Below, in pieces: positions 1 through 6,282 of a stretch of DNA of 8,382 bases (position 1 is its first letter; each line of letters begins with the position of its first letter). A program made the position numbers and the translations under genes. Origin of the DNA: JBBDSU01 sp040904825 (lineage in GTDB: Bacteria > Actinomycetota > Nitriliruptoria > Nitriliruptorales > Nitriliruptoraceae); the NCBI GenBank assembly GCA_040904825.1, contig JBBDSU010000031.1, positions 1 to 8,382 on the forward strand, in the 5' to 3' direction. Under the pieces are notes generated by a model. That model worked only from the letters and a program-made list of their open reading frames with translations, was not told where the DNA came from and did not search any database.

Positions 1-346
1 CGCCATCCACACCAGCCACGCCGGCAGCGCGATCCCCGTCACCGGTCTCGCCCCCAACCCCGTCATCGGTCGCACCTCCATCGCCACTCGCAGCGTCGGC
101 AGCCGGCCCACGACCCGCACTGCCTTCGCCAACCACTCCAACCGCACTCTCTGCACCGGCTGCACCAACCGCACCGGCTGGACCTGGCCCACCAGCCTCA
201 TCGCCGGCCCCGCCGGTCACCCGGCCAGCAGCATCCGCAGCCGTGCCAACATCACCAGCCGTAGCAACATCACCAGCCGTGGCAACATCACCAGCCGCGC
301 CACCAGCCGCAATCGCAGCCGCTCCAGCGGCAGCCGCCCGCCCGGC
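1..346 (-). other. Low-complexity Ala/Gly-rich insert inside the helicase gene
   Basis: In-frame tract encoding residues 556 to at least 670 of the helicase, dominated by Ala, Gly, Val, Asp and Thr, with no stop codon. It begins right after SDQDEL. In PcrA relatives this place is a short linker leading to motif V (TLMTLHxAKGLEFP). Codon use shifts: T-ending codons such as GCT, GGT, GAT and GTT are frequent, while the helicase body prefers C or G in third position. The other end lies outside the window, so full length is unknown. Its continuous frame argues for a translated, probably disordered, expansion rather than a pseudogene, but decay further left cannot be excluded. Confidence 0.8.
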
Positions 347-2011
347 GAGTTCATCCTGATCACTGACAAGGGTCACCGACTCGAGGAACTCAGCGAGCCC
401 TTCAAAACCTCCCGAGGCCTCACCCCGCTCGTGCACTTCCTGGGCGACGGATCGCAGCTCGCGCAGATTCTCCTCGCGGAACAGTGCCTCTTCAGTCCTG
501 TCGGCCTGCAGTTCGCGCAAGTACCCGGTGCGATCCCAGATCAGCTCGATCAGTTCAGGGACAGGGAGGTCGTGCTCCAGGGCCGTACGGATCCCGTCGA
601 GCAGGTCAACAAACGAGGTAACCGCCGCGACCGCTCGGGCTCCGAGCCCCTGGATCTCCTCGGCACGCCGGCACGCCTCGAGAAACGACAACCCTTCCCG
701 TCGCGCGAACCAGTCGACCTGCTCGACGGTGCGATCCCCGACACCTCGGCGTGGGGTGTTGACGATCCGTCGCGCCGACACGTCGTCCTGCGGGTTGAGC
801 ATGAGCCGGGCGTACGCCAAGACGTCCTTGATCTCTTTGCGCTCGTAGAAGCGCAAGCCGCCGATGATCCGGTAGCGCAGTCCGAGCCTGATGAAGATCT
901 CTTCGAGGACACGAGACTGGGCATTGGTCCGATAGAAGATGGCGATGTCGTTGAGATCGATGCCTTCGTCGACGAGGCGCGCGCATTCAGCAGCGACGAA
1001 CGCCGCCTCGTCATGCTCGTCTTCTGCTCGATACCGCACAACGAGGTCGCCTCCGCCCCGGTCGGTCCACAGCTCAGCACGGGTGGTCACAGCACTTTCA
1101 GCGATGATGTGATTGGCGGCATCGAGGATCGTCTGGGTCGACCGGTAGTTGCGGTCAAGCACGACCACGGTTGCGTCCGGATGGTCCTGCTCGAAGTCGA
1201 TGATGTTCTGGATCGTTGCGCCTCGGAAGGAGTAGACGCCTTGCTGCGGGTCACCGACGACCATGAGGTTGCGGTGGCTCGAGGTGAGCAGGTTGACGAG
1301 GTGATACTGCGCCCGGTTGGTGTCTTGATACTCGTCGATGAGGACGTAGCGAAAGCGGCGCTGGTAGTGCTCGCGGACGTCGTCGAACAGTTGCAGCACC
1401 TCGACGGCCTTGACGATCAGGTCGTCGAAGTCGAGCGCGTTGGCCCGGAAGAGTCGGTCCTGGTAGGCGGCATAGACCTCAGCGATCTCGACCTCTGGCC
1501 ACGCCTGCGCCTGCGACCGGTAGGTGTCGAAATCGATGAGCCCGTCTTTGGCACGACTGATCGCAGTCTGGATCGCCCGCGGGCTCAACCTCTTGTCGTC
1601 GACCCCGAGTTCTTTGCTGATCATCGTGATCAGCCGTTGCGAGTCGAGCTGGTCGTAGATCGTGAAGCCGCTGCGGTATCCCAGGCGCGAGATCTCCCGT
1701 CGCAGGATGCGCACACAGGCCTTGTGGAACGTCGTGACCCACATTCCCTTGATGGTGCGCTGGCCGACCATGCCCCCGACGAGGCTCGCCACCCGTTCAG
1801 CCATCTCGCCTGCGGCCTTGTTGGTGAACGTGATCGCCAGCAACGCATTGGGGTGGACATCGTGCTCACCGATCAGGTGGGCGATCCGGTGGGTGAGCAC
1901 GCGGGTCTTGCCGGATCCTGCGCCAGCGACCACGAGCAACGGGCCGTCGAGGTGGCTGACGGCTGCACGCTGTTCGGGATTGAGGGTCTCGACGTCAGGT
2001 TCGCGGGTCAC
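1..2011 (-). CDS. pcrA: UvrD/PcrA-type ATP-dependent DNA helicase, C-terminal part beyond left edge
   Basis: Superfamily 1A 3'-5' DNA helicase of the UvrD/PcrA family, acting in nucleotide excision repair, mismatch repair or replication restart. The open frame runs 670 codons from a GTG start to the left edge without a stop. Motifs in order: Q motif LNPEQR at residues 10-15; Walker A GAGSGKT at 30-36; motif Ia TFTNKAA at 61-67; Walker B DEYQD at 226-230; motif III GDPQQGVYSFRGA at 253-265 (UvrD proteins usually have GDxDQ here, so the second D is Q); motif IV NYRS at 288-291; FYRTNAQSR near 359-367; and the 2B-domain stretch FYERKEIKD near 385. Motifs V and VI are not reached. From about residue 556 normal helicase sequence gives way to an Ala/Gly/Val-rich tract that continues off the window. 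The GTG was chosen because GGAG lies 4 nt upstream and only 29 residues precede Walker A, as is usual. UvrD1 versus PcrA naming cannot be settled here. Confidence 0.93.
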   Translation of the reverse strand, partial: MTREPDVETLNPEQRAAVSHLDGPLLVVAGAGSGKTRVLTHRIAHLIGEHDVHPNALLAITFTNKAAGEMAERVASLVGGMVGQRTIKGMWVTTFHKACVRILRREISRLGYRSGFTIYDQLDSQRLITMISKELGVDDKRLSPRAIQTAISRAKDGLIDFDTYRSQAQAWPEVEIAEVYAAYQDRLFRANALDFDDLIVKAVEVLQLFDDVREHYQRRFRYVLIDEYQDTNRAQYHLVNLLTSSHRNLMVVGDPQQGVYSFRGATIQNIIDFEQDHPDATVVVLDRNYRSTQTILDAANHIIAESAVTTRAELWTDRGGGDLVVRYRAEDEHDEAAFVAAECARLVDEGIDLNDIAIFYRTNAQSRVLEEIFIRLGLRYRIIGGLRFYERKEIKDVLAYARLMLNPQDDVSARRIVNTPRRGVGDRTVEQVDWFARREGLSFLEACRRAEEIQGLGARAVAAVTSFVDLLDGIRTALEHDLPVPELIELIWDRTGYLRELQADRTEEALFREENLRELRSVAQEVHERGEASGGFEGLAEFLESVTLVSDQDELAGRAAAAGAAAIAAGGAAGDVATAGDVATAGDVGTAADAAGRVTGGAGDEAGGPGPAGAVGAAGAESAVGVVGEGSAGRGPAADAASGDGGATDDGVGGETGDGDRAAGVAGVDG
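239..292 (-). repeat. Three 18-bp tandem repeats encoding GDVATA/GDVGTA
   Basis: Three consecutive 18-bp units at 239-256, 257-274 and 275-292 on the plus strand. They share AGCCGT, a 3-base variable spot (GCC, AGC or GGC) and AACATCACC. On the coding strand they read GDVGTA, GDVATA, GDVATA within the helicase insert. The units differ at only two bases, so the duplication looks recent. Being a multiple of three, they keep the frame. Confidence 0.9.
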
Positions 2012-2218
2012 AAGTCTCCGATCCGCACGGAGGTGCAACGATACGCCGCGCCACTGACACGACCGTCACACCGACGAGCGAGTGGTGGCGCCAACAACCA
2101 CCGCGCCGTGTTCACGGCTTTCTGAAACGCCAACCGGCTCACGTCGCCGCTGAGGACCCGGCGCATCCGCAACACCTCCGCAACAGCGCCTCGACCACCG
2201 AGACCGCCGGGGCCGCCG

Positions 2219-2301
2219 GGACCACTCGGACCACCGGGACCACTCGGCACCACCAGGACCACTCGGCACCACCAGGACCACCAGGACCACCAGGACCACC
2301 G
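2219..2301. repeat. 9-bp minisatellite with 10-bp variant units
   Basis: Nine head-to-tail units on the plus strand: GGACCACTC, GGACCACCG, GGACCACTC, GGCACCACCA, GGACCACTC, GGCACCACCA, GGACCACCA, GGACCACCA, GGACCACCG. Two units are 10 bp long, so 2237-2255 and 2256-2274 are a perfect 19-bp duplication. Weaker units extend to about 2192. The single-base insertions shift the frame, so the tract is unlikely to be selected as a collagen-like Gly-Pro protein, though single frames give GPPGPLG-type or WSWW-type peptides over short stretches. Confidence 0.88.
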
Positions 2302-2312
2302 CGAACATGAGG

Positions 2313-2338
2313 CAGCGAGCTTGGCACCAAGTCCGCTG
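2313..2338 (-). terminator. Possible hairpin terminator after the DUF4870 gene
   Basis: On the minus strand CAGCGGACTTG and CAAGCTCGCTG form an 11-bp stem with one G-T pair and one A-C mismatch around a GTGC loop. It starts 9 nt after the DUF4870 stop codon. No U-run follows, so it would be a weak or non-canonical terminator; many high-GC terminators lack the U-run. Confidence 0.4.
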
Positions 2339-2347
2339 GACCGAACG

Positions 2348-3079
2348 TCAGCGCACGAACCTGATGGTGACGGGATACCGGTAGCCCTCGCTGTTGGAAG
2401 CCTTGATGGACGCGACGATAGGCAGCACGAACCAGAGGACGACTGCGACAACACTGACGACAGCGATCAGCACCAATCCGAGGCCGAGCGTGAGGATGCC
2501 GAACAGCGCAGCGGGGATAGCGAGCACGACCGATCCCAGCAAGACCACGAGGACAGTGAGGTGGAAATTGAGGGCTTCCTTGGCGTGGTGCTCTGCGAAC
2601 GGGTCATCGTCTTTGCGCATCAACCAGACGGCCAGTGGTCCCACGAAGCCCAGCATCGCAGCGCTCAGCAGGCCGATGCCCAGCGCCGACAGATGCGCTC
2701 CGATAGCCCACGAGCGACTGTCGGCAGGGATCGCAGCACGCGCACCAGCACCAGCACCAGCGCCGACACCAGCCCCGCCACCCGCATCGCTATCAGACTG
2801 ATGACCGGCGTTCCACGACGGCCCCGACGGAGGTGAAGGCGTGCCCGTCTCCGAGTTCGAAGGGCCGGCACCGTAGGGACTTGCCCCTACACCGGCCGGA
2901 TCACCACCGAACGAGTCACCACCGGCCGAGTCACCACCCGCCGGATTACCACCAGCGGAGTAACCCTCCGCCGGATCGCCGCCGGCGGGACCACCAGTGA
3001 GCGAAGCCCCACAGACGGAGCACCTCGTCAAGGCAGGGGTCACCTCAGCAACCGGCGCAGCACACCCGGGACACTTCAT
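2348..3079 (-). CDS. Zinc-ribbon and DUF4870 (Tic20-like) membrane protein
   Basis: A 243-residue protein in three parts. Residues 3-23 form a short zinc ribbon with CPGC and CSVC pairs (Cys3, Cys6, Cys20, Cys23). Residues 27 to about 119 are a Gly/Ala/Ser/Asp-rich linker that includes pentapeptide repeats such as GGDSA and GGDPA. Residues 120-243 match DUF4870: an opening SWAIGAHLSAL, a charged loop with EHHAKEALNFHL, three to four hydrophobic segments, and the family's ending YRYPVTIRFVR. The ribbon and linker would sit in the cytoplasm with the rest in the membrane. Family function is unknown. ATG at 3079 is preferred over GTG at 3082 because AAGG lies 7 nt from the ATG but only 4 nt from the GTG. 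It appears monocistronic; its upstream region runs into the assembly gap. Confidence 0.88.
   Translation of the reverse strand: MKCPGCAAPVAEVTPALTRCSVCGASLTGGPAGGDPAEGYSAGGNPAGGDSAGGDSFGGDPAGVGASPYGAGPSNSETGTPSPPSGPSWNAGHQSDSDAGGGAGVGAGAGAGARAAIPADSRSWAIGAHLSALGIGLLSAAMLGFVGPLAVWLMRKDDDPFAEHHAKEALNFHLTVLVVLLGSVVLAIPAALFGILTLGLGLVLIAVVSVVAVVLWFVLPIVASIKASNSEGYRYPVTIRFVR
2894..2983 (-). repeat. Six 15-bp imperfect tandem repeats in the DUF4870 protein linker
   Basis: Six 15-bp units from 2894, each resembling GGCCGGATCACCACC on the plus strand, with a partial seventh after 2983. On the coding strand they give five-residue blocks of the GGDPA/GGDSA/GGNPA type. The unit is a multiple of three, so length change would keep the frame and alter only the tether between zinc ribbon and membrane domain. 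Confidence 0.82.
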
Positions 3080-3086
3080 CACGTTT

Positions 3087-3092
3087 CCTTCT
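3087..3092 (-). promoter_or_regulatory. Ribosome binding site of the DUF4870 gene
   Basis: AGAAGG on the minus strand, 7 nt before ATG 3079 and 4 nt before the overlapping in-frame GTG at 3082. The spacing favours the ATG. Confidence 0.6.
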
Positions 3093-3188
3093 CTTTGCGC
3101 GACTGCATCGACTCGACTACGTCCCGGAACGGACTCCGTCGCCAGACCCTATCTACGCCAGCAGACTTACGAGGCGGGAGCCACGAAG

Positions 3189-3288
3189 NNNNNNNNNNNN
3201 NNNNNNNNNNNNNNNNNNNNNNNNNNNNNNNNNNNNNNNNNNNNNNNNNNNNNNNNNNNNNNNNNNNNNNNNNNNNNNNNNNNNNNNN
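3189..3288. other. Assembly gap, exactly 100 N
   Basis: One hundred consecutive N. This round number is the usual placeholder for a scaffold gap of unknown length, so real sequence, possibly genes, may be missing and the two flanks may be farther apart than shown. Confidence 0.98.
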
Positions 3289-3291
3289 ATC

Positions 3292-3321
3292 CACGCACGC
3301 ACGTACGCACGTACGCGTGCA
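3292..3321. repeat. 30-nt alternating purine/pyrimidine tract (ACGC/ACGT-rich)
   Basis: Every base from 3292 to 3321 alternates pyrimidine and purine, made of CACG, CGTA and GCGTGCA steps, beginning 3 bases from the N run. Such tracts can adopt Z-DNA under negative supercoiling. Adjacency to the gap suggests the repeat may continue into it and may have broken the assembly. Confidence 0.75.
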
Positions 3322-3360
3322 ACTCAGCCGCAAGCATGAGGTCCGCCCCCGCGACATGCG

Positions 3361-3395
3361 TCGGGGGCGACTCGGTCAATTCGAGCCGCCCCCGA
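3361..3395 (-). terminator. GC-rich hairpin after the binding-protein gene
   Basis: TCGGGGGCGACTCG (3361-3374) and CGAGCCGCCCCCGA (3382-3395) form a 14-bp stem with one mismatch and a 7-nt loop. It lies 28 nt past the binding-protein stop codon, where a terminator for the importer operon is expected. No U-run follows on the minus strand. A competing upstream arm, GCCCCCG at 3345-3351, can pair with 3362-3368. Confidence 0.65.
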
Positions 3396-3423
3396 CGAGC
3401 CGGGCTTTACAGACCGCGACTGG

Positions 3424-4791
3424 CTACATGATGCAAGGTGCCGAGTAGTCGTAGTTGTCAGCGGTCGGTCCGGTCACTCCAGTTGCGAGCGTCCGCAGAC
3501 CGAGCGAGGTGCTGGCGTCCGGCACGTTGATCACTGCCGTACGCACCGCAGACACGTTGGCGTCGCCACCAAAGGTCCGCGTCGGCAACGACCCTTCGTA
3601 GTCGACAACCAGTCCGTCGACGACTGAACGCAAACCTGCCCGCGTCAAGTCGCCGTTGGCGACGGCTGCTTCGATCGCCGCCTTGAACGGATACGACCAG
3701 ATCCACCCGAACACGTAGCCGTCGTTGTCTGGCAGTTCGCCTCCCAGCGACGCCCGGATTGCGTCATGCGCAGCGCTTTCACCATCGAACGGCTCCCATG
3801 GAGAGACGTTGGTGTAGAGCGCTTCAAGCGCACCTGAGGCCGGCGTCTGCAGCAACGCCGGGTTCCATGTCGGCACGGAGCCGACGAAGCGTCCGGTGAA
3901 CCCTTGCGCGGCCGCTCCACCAACAATCTGAGCGGTCTCAGCAGGTCCGACTGCCAGGAACACCACGTCAGCGCCGGATCCCAACACCGCTCCGACGGCA
4001 CCGTCCTGCGAGCCGACGATGATGTTGGGAGCGGTCTCGACACGGCCGGCGAACGTCACGTCGTTGGCCTGGGCCCAATGCTCGACACCGGCAGCGCTAT
4101 CTCCGCCGTAGTCACCCGGGTAGCCGACGTGAATAACCGTGTCGATCGGGCCGTTTTCGGCCACGTACCAGTCGAGGCCGATCATCGACTCGATGCAGTA
4201 CGAATAGCCGGAGTTCAAGATCAGCCCTCGGTCGGCGATGTCGAAGTCCCAGCCTGACCACCACGACGCTGGTGCGGCAATGACATCGTCGTCATCCATA
4301 TCCGACAGGATCGCTTCAGTCGTTGGGGTGCCAAGCGTCTGCGCCAGCGCGAGGATGTTCGGTTCGATCTCGCGGTAACGAGCACTGTGCTCGGCTTCTT
4401 GATAGAGGGTGTCACGGGTGTAGGTCGACACGTCGATGTCGAATCCACCGATGCCACCGGCTTCGTTGATCGTCCGCCAGAACGCCACCTGGCCGTCAGT
4501 GATCGGTACGGCCAACGGAGCGAATGGTCCCTCGGACAGGTCTGACAGGATGCCGAGGTAGATGCATCCGTTGTCAGGGTTGACCGCATTGGGACATGGA
4601 TCTTCGGTCACACCGACATCGAAGACGACGTCGGGACCAGCTTCTTCCTCTGCGGCCGGCGCCTCGCTGCTCGGTGGTGCTGGATCGGGCTCCGGTACAG
4701 CTGCTTCCTCGCCGTTGCCACATGCCGCCGCAATGAGCGCAGCGACCGCCAGGATGGCGGCTGAACGGCGCCATCTCATGAGTTCTCGCAT
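3424..4791 (-). CDS. ABC transporter substrate-binding lipoprotein, LivK/Peripla_BP_6 type
   Basis: A 455-residue extracellular solute receptor for the adjacent LivH/LivM permease. Residues 1-24 are a lipoprotein signal: basic MRELMRWRR, hydrophobic core, then IAAAC with Cys24 as likely lipid anchor; Ala rather than Leu at -3 makes this slightly atypical. Residues 25 to about 52 are a Glu/Pro/Ala-rich tether. A two-lobed periplasmic-binding fold of the branched-chain amino-acid receptor family follows, with the usual opening IYLGILSDLSEGPFAPLAVPITDGQ and INEAGGIGG, where relatives place the mature start of the ligand-binding lobe. Extra Cys residues in the CPNAVNPDNGC segment and near the C-terminus (APCIM) may form disulfides. 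ATG 4791 is preferred because GGAGG lies 8 nt upstream; ATG 4797 is only 2 nt from it, and longer frames to 4917 would bury the signal peptide. The ligand cannot be read from sequence; the acyl-CoA ligase nearby hints at a carboxylic acid. Confidence 0.9.
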   Translation of the reverse strand: MRELMRWRRSAAILAVAALIAAACGNGEEAAVPEPDPAPPSSEAPAAEEEAGPDVVFDVGVTEDPCPNAVNPDNGCIYLGILSDLSEGPFAPLAVPITDGQVAFWRTINEAGGIGGFDIDVSTYTRDTLYQEAEHSARYREIEPNILALAQTLGTPTTEAILSDMDDDDVIAAPASWWSGWDFDIADRGLILNSGYSYCIESMIGLDWYVAENGPIDTVIHVGYPGDYGGDSAAGVEHWAQANDVTFAGRVETAPNIIVGSQDGAVGAVLGSGADVVFLAVGPAETAQIVGGAAAQGFTGRFVGSVPTWNPALLQTPASGALEALYTNVSPWEPFDGESAAHDAIRASLGGELPDNDGYVFGWIWSYPFKAAIEAAVANGDLTRAGLRSVVDGLVVDYEGSLPTRTFGGDANVSAVRTAVINVPDASTSLGLRTLATGVTGPTADNYDYSAPCIM

Positions 4792-4799
4792 CCCCATCT

Positions 4800-4804
4800 C
4801 CTCC
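4800..4804 (-). promoter_or_regulatory. Ribosome binding site of the substrate-binding protein
   Basis: GGAGG on the minus strand, 8 nt before ATG 4791. It decides the start, since the next ATG upstream (4797) is only 2 nt from it. Confidence 0.8.
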
Positions 4805-4958
4805 CGCGAAGCGCTTGCGCGCTCCCACAATGTCATGGCCCTCCCAATCCCCTCGACACCATCATCCATGCCAAGTTCGTCGGCCGCTGACGATGCTACT
4901 ACTCGATTCGTAGCCAAGGCGAGGAATTTTTACTGTTTCCACGCGGCGGTCGTCCCAG

Positions 4959-4987
4959 CCCACCTTGCACGACAGTCGTCTTGTGGG
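4959..4987 (-). promoter_or_regulatory. Possible stem-loop between livM and the binding-protein gene
   Basis: On the minus strand CCCAC pairs with GTGGG, and inside it ACGA pairs with TCGT around a CTG loop, with an asymmetric internal loop between. It begins 8 nt after the livM stop. It could be a partial terminator or an mRNA-stabilising hairpin; no U-run follows. The remaining leader, about 4792-4958, has an AT-rich patch (4924-4940) in otherwise GC-rich DNA where a separate promoter could lie, but no consensus boxes are evident. Confidence 0.35.
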
Positions 4988-4995
4988 TCAGGCGC

Positions 4996-6282
4996 TCAGT
5001 AGGAGAACGGCCACGCCTTGAAATAGTTGCGCACTCGCAGCCATAGGCCGAACAGTCCTCTGGGTTCAAGCACGAGGAATCCGACGATGAGCAGGCCGAA
5101 CAGAATGCGCTGCAGCTGGAAGGTGGTCATGAACGCCCCGCTGCCGACACCCCCGACGAACGGCATGTGCGGCGCGAAGAGTTCGACACCTCGAGGTAGC
5201 AGGACGACGAACGCCGCACCCATGATCGACCCGGAGATCGTGGCCACTCCCCCGATGAGGATGACGGCAAGGAAGTCGATCGACAGGAACAGATTCCAAC
5301 GCTCTGCAGTCACGTGACCAATAGAGGTGGCCAGCAGCGCTCCGGCAATGCCGGCGTAGAACGATGACACCCCGAAGGCCACCACTTTCGTGCGCAGCAG
5401 CGGCACTCCCATGACTTCGGCAGCGATATCACGGTCACGCACTGCGGCGAACGCACGTCCTTGACGCGAGCGAGCCAGGTTGCGAGCCAGGATCCCGAGC
5501 ACGATCAGCAGCACGACACACAGCAGGTAGAACAGGTCACCGCGCCGGAACTCGAACCCGAACAATGTCTGGCGTGAGAACAGATCCCACTCGCCGATAC
5601 GAGGCCGGGCAGCGGCACGCCCCACGCCTGCACCGCCGGTCAAGGGGCGCGCTTCCTTGAACACGTGCTCGCCGACCATCACGAGCCCGAGGGTGAGGAT
5701 GGCGAGATACAGCCCGCGCACCCGTGCCGCCAATGGGGCGACGATCAGGCCAATGACCATCGGCACAAGACCGGCGAGCGGCAGCCAGATCCACACGTCA
5801 AGCTCATAGCCGACCAGGCCGCGGTCCGGACTGCCGCCGAGGATCGCGGCCGTGTAGGCCCCGATGGCGAGGAAGAACGCGTGCCCGAGACTGACTTGGC
5901 CGGCATACCCGGTGACGAGGTTGAGGCCGATGCCGCCGATGGCGAAGATCGCCACGGTCGTCAGCAGGTTGACCATGTTGGGGGTGCCAAGTGACGCACC
6001 GATCACCGGCATGATCTGGAAGGGCACCAGCAGCGCGACCACCACGAGCACCAACGTCCACACCCGTTTGGCGTTGGTGTTCCAGATCGCCTGGTCCCGG
6101 GCGTAGTCGGTGTACAACGCCGGGCGGCCTCGCAACGACGATCGCGCAGTTGAGCGGCGCCCGGCTGCGTCCATGTCACGGTCGCTCACGACGGCAACAC
6201 TCTGGTCGCCGGCGCCAGGTGAGCTGGCACCAAGTGAGCTGGCACCCTCGCGCGGTTGATCATGTCCGGATCCGGTGGTCAT
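4996..6282 (-). CDS. livM: Branched-chain amino acid-type ABC transporter permease LivM
   Basis: A 428-residue inner-membrane permease, partner of LivH in a LIV/HAAT importer. Residues 1 to about 72 are a soluble, probably cytoplasmic extension, including a 15-bp DNA duplication (6219-6246) that encodes two GASS copies, then GRPALYTDY. Hydrophobic segments start at WTLVLVVVALLVPF. Family marks are GYAGQVSLGHAFF with IGAYTAAIL, GLYLAILTLGL, the cytoplasmic EAA-like loop AAVRDRDIAAEVMGV, and the C-terminal LEPRGLFGLWLR ending in WPFSY. The start is ATG 6282, whose ATGA overlaps the livH stop, with GGAGG 10 nt upstream. A longer frame reaching 6804 runs through livH and is not real. Length is toward the upper end for LivM because of the N-terminal extension. 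Tight coupling to livH indicates equal synthesis of the two subunits. Confidence 0.92.
   Translation of the reverse strand: MTTGSGHDQPREGASSLGASSPGAGDQSVAVVSDRDMDAAGRRSTARSSLRGRPALYTDYARDQAIWNTNAKRVWTLVLVVVALLVPFQIMPVIGASLGTPNMVNLLTTVAIFAIGGIGLNLVTGYAGQVSLGHAFFLAIGAYTAAILGGSPDRGLVGYELDVWIWLPLAGLVPMVIGLIVAPLAARVRGLYLAILTLGLVMVGEHVFKEARPLTGGAGVGRAAARPRIGEWDLFSRQTLFGFEFRRGDLFYLLCVVLLIVLGILARNLARSRQGRAFAAVRDRDIAAEVMGVPLLRTKVVAFGVSSFYAGIAGALLATSIGHVTAERWNLFLSIDFLAVILIGGVATISGSIMGAAFVVLLPRGVELFAPHMPFVGGVGSGAFMTTFQLQRILFGLLIVGFLVLEPRGLFGLWLRVRNYFKAWPFSY

Larger units (their letters stand above)
2012..2347. other. 336-nt spacer between the DUF4870 gene and the helicase
   Basis: No credible gene. Several frames are open, as expected for GC-rich repeat DNA. 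It holds a hairpin just after the upstream gene (2313-2338), a 9-bp minisatellite (about 2192-2301), and on the minus strand the helicase leader with GGAG at about 2016-2019. No promoter matching a clear -35/-10 pair was recognised. Confidence 0.7.
3080..3423. other. Intergenic region split by the assembly gap
   Basis: About 244 known bases plus 100 N. The left part (3080-3188) is the leader of the DUF4870 gene and shows no sure promoter. The right part (3289-3423) holds an alternating purine/pyrimidine tract and GC-rich hairpins. No gene is visible; open frames crossing the N run have no meaning. Confidence 0.75.

Noticed and set aside
239..292. CRISPR-like array
   Set aside because: The 18-bp units are directly joined with no spacers and encode part of a protein.
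431..2125. Plus-strand open frame of 564 codons
   Set aside because: It is exactly antisense to the helicase gene, whose minus-strand reading shows all the expected SF1 motifs. Long antisense frames are common in GC-rich coding DNA, and its product resembles no family.
2008..2454. Minus-strand open frames across the minisatellite (also 2066-2308 and 2139-2330)
   Set aside because: Products are repeat-driven (Trp/Ser or Gly/Pro runs), overlap the DUF4870 or helicase genes in other frames, and lack convincing ribosome binding sites. The 10-bp repeat variants scramble every frame.
2200..2836. Collagen-like GPPGPLG stretch on the plus strand
   Set aside because: Only four or five triplets, no start codon with a ribosome site, and the rest of the frame is antisense to the DUF4870 gene.
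3289..3448. Open frames crossing or bordering the N run
   Set aside because: They depend on unknown bases and have no family resemblance.
3424..4917. 497-codon version of the binding protein
   Set aside because: The extended start is a TTG with no ribosome site and would place 42 extra residues before the lipoprotein signal.
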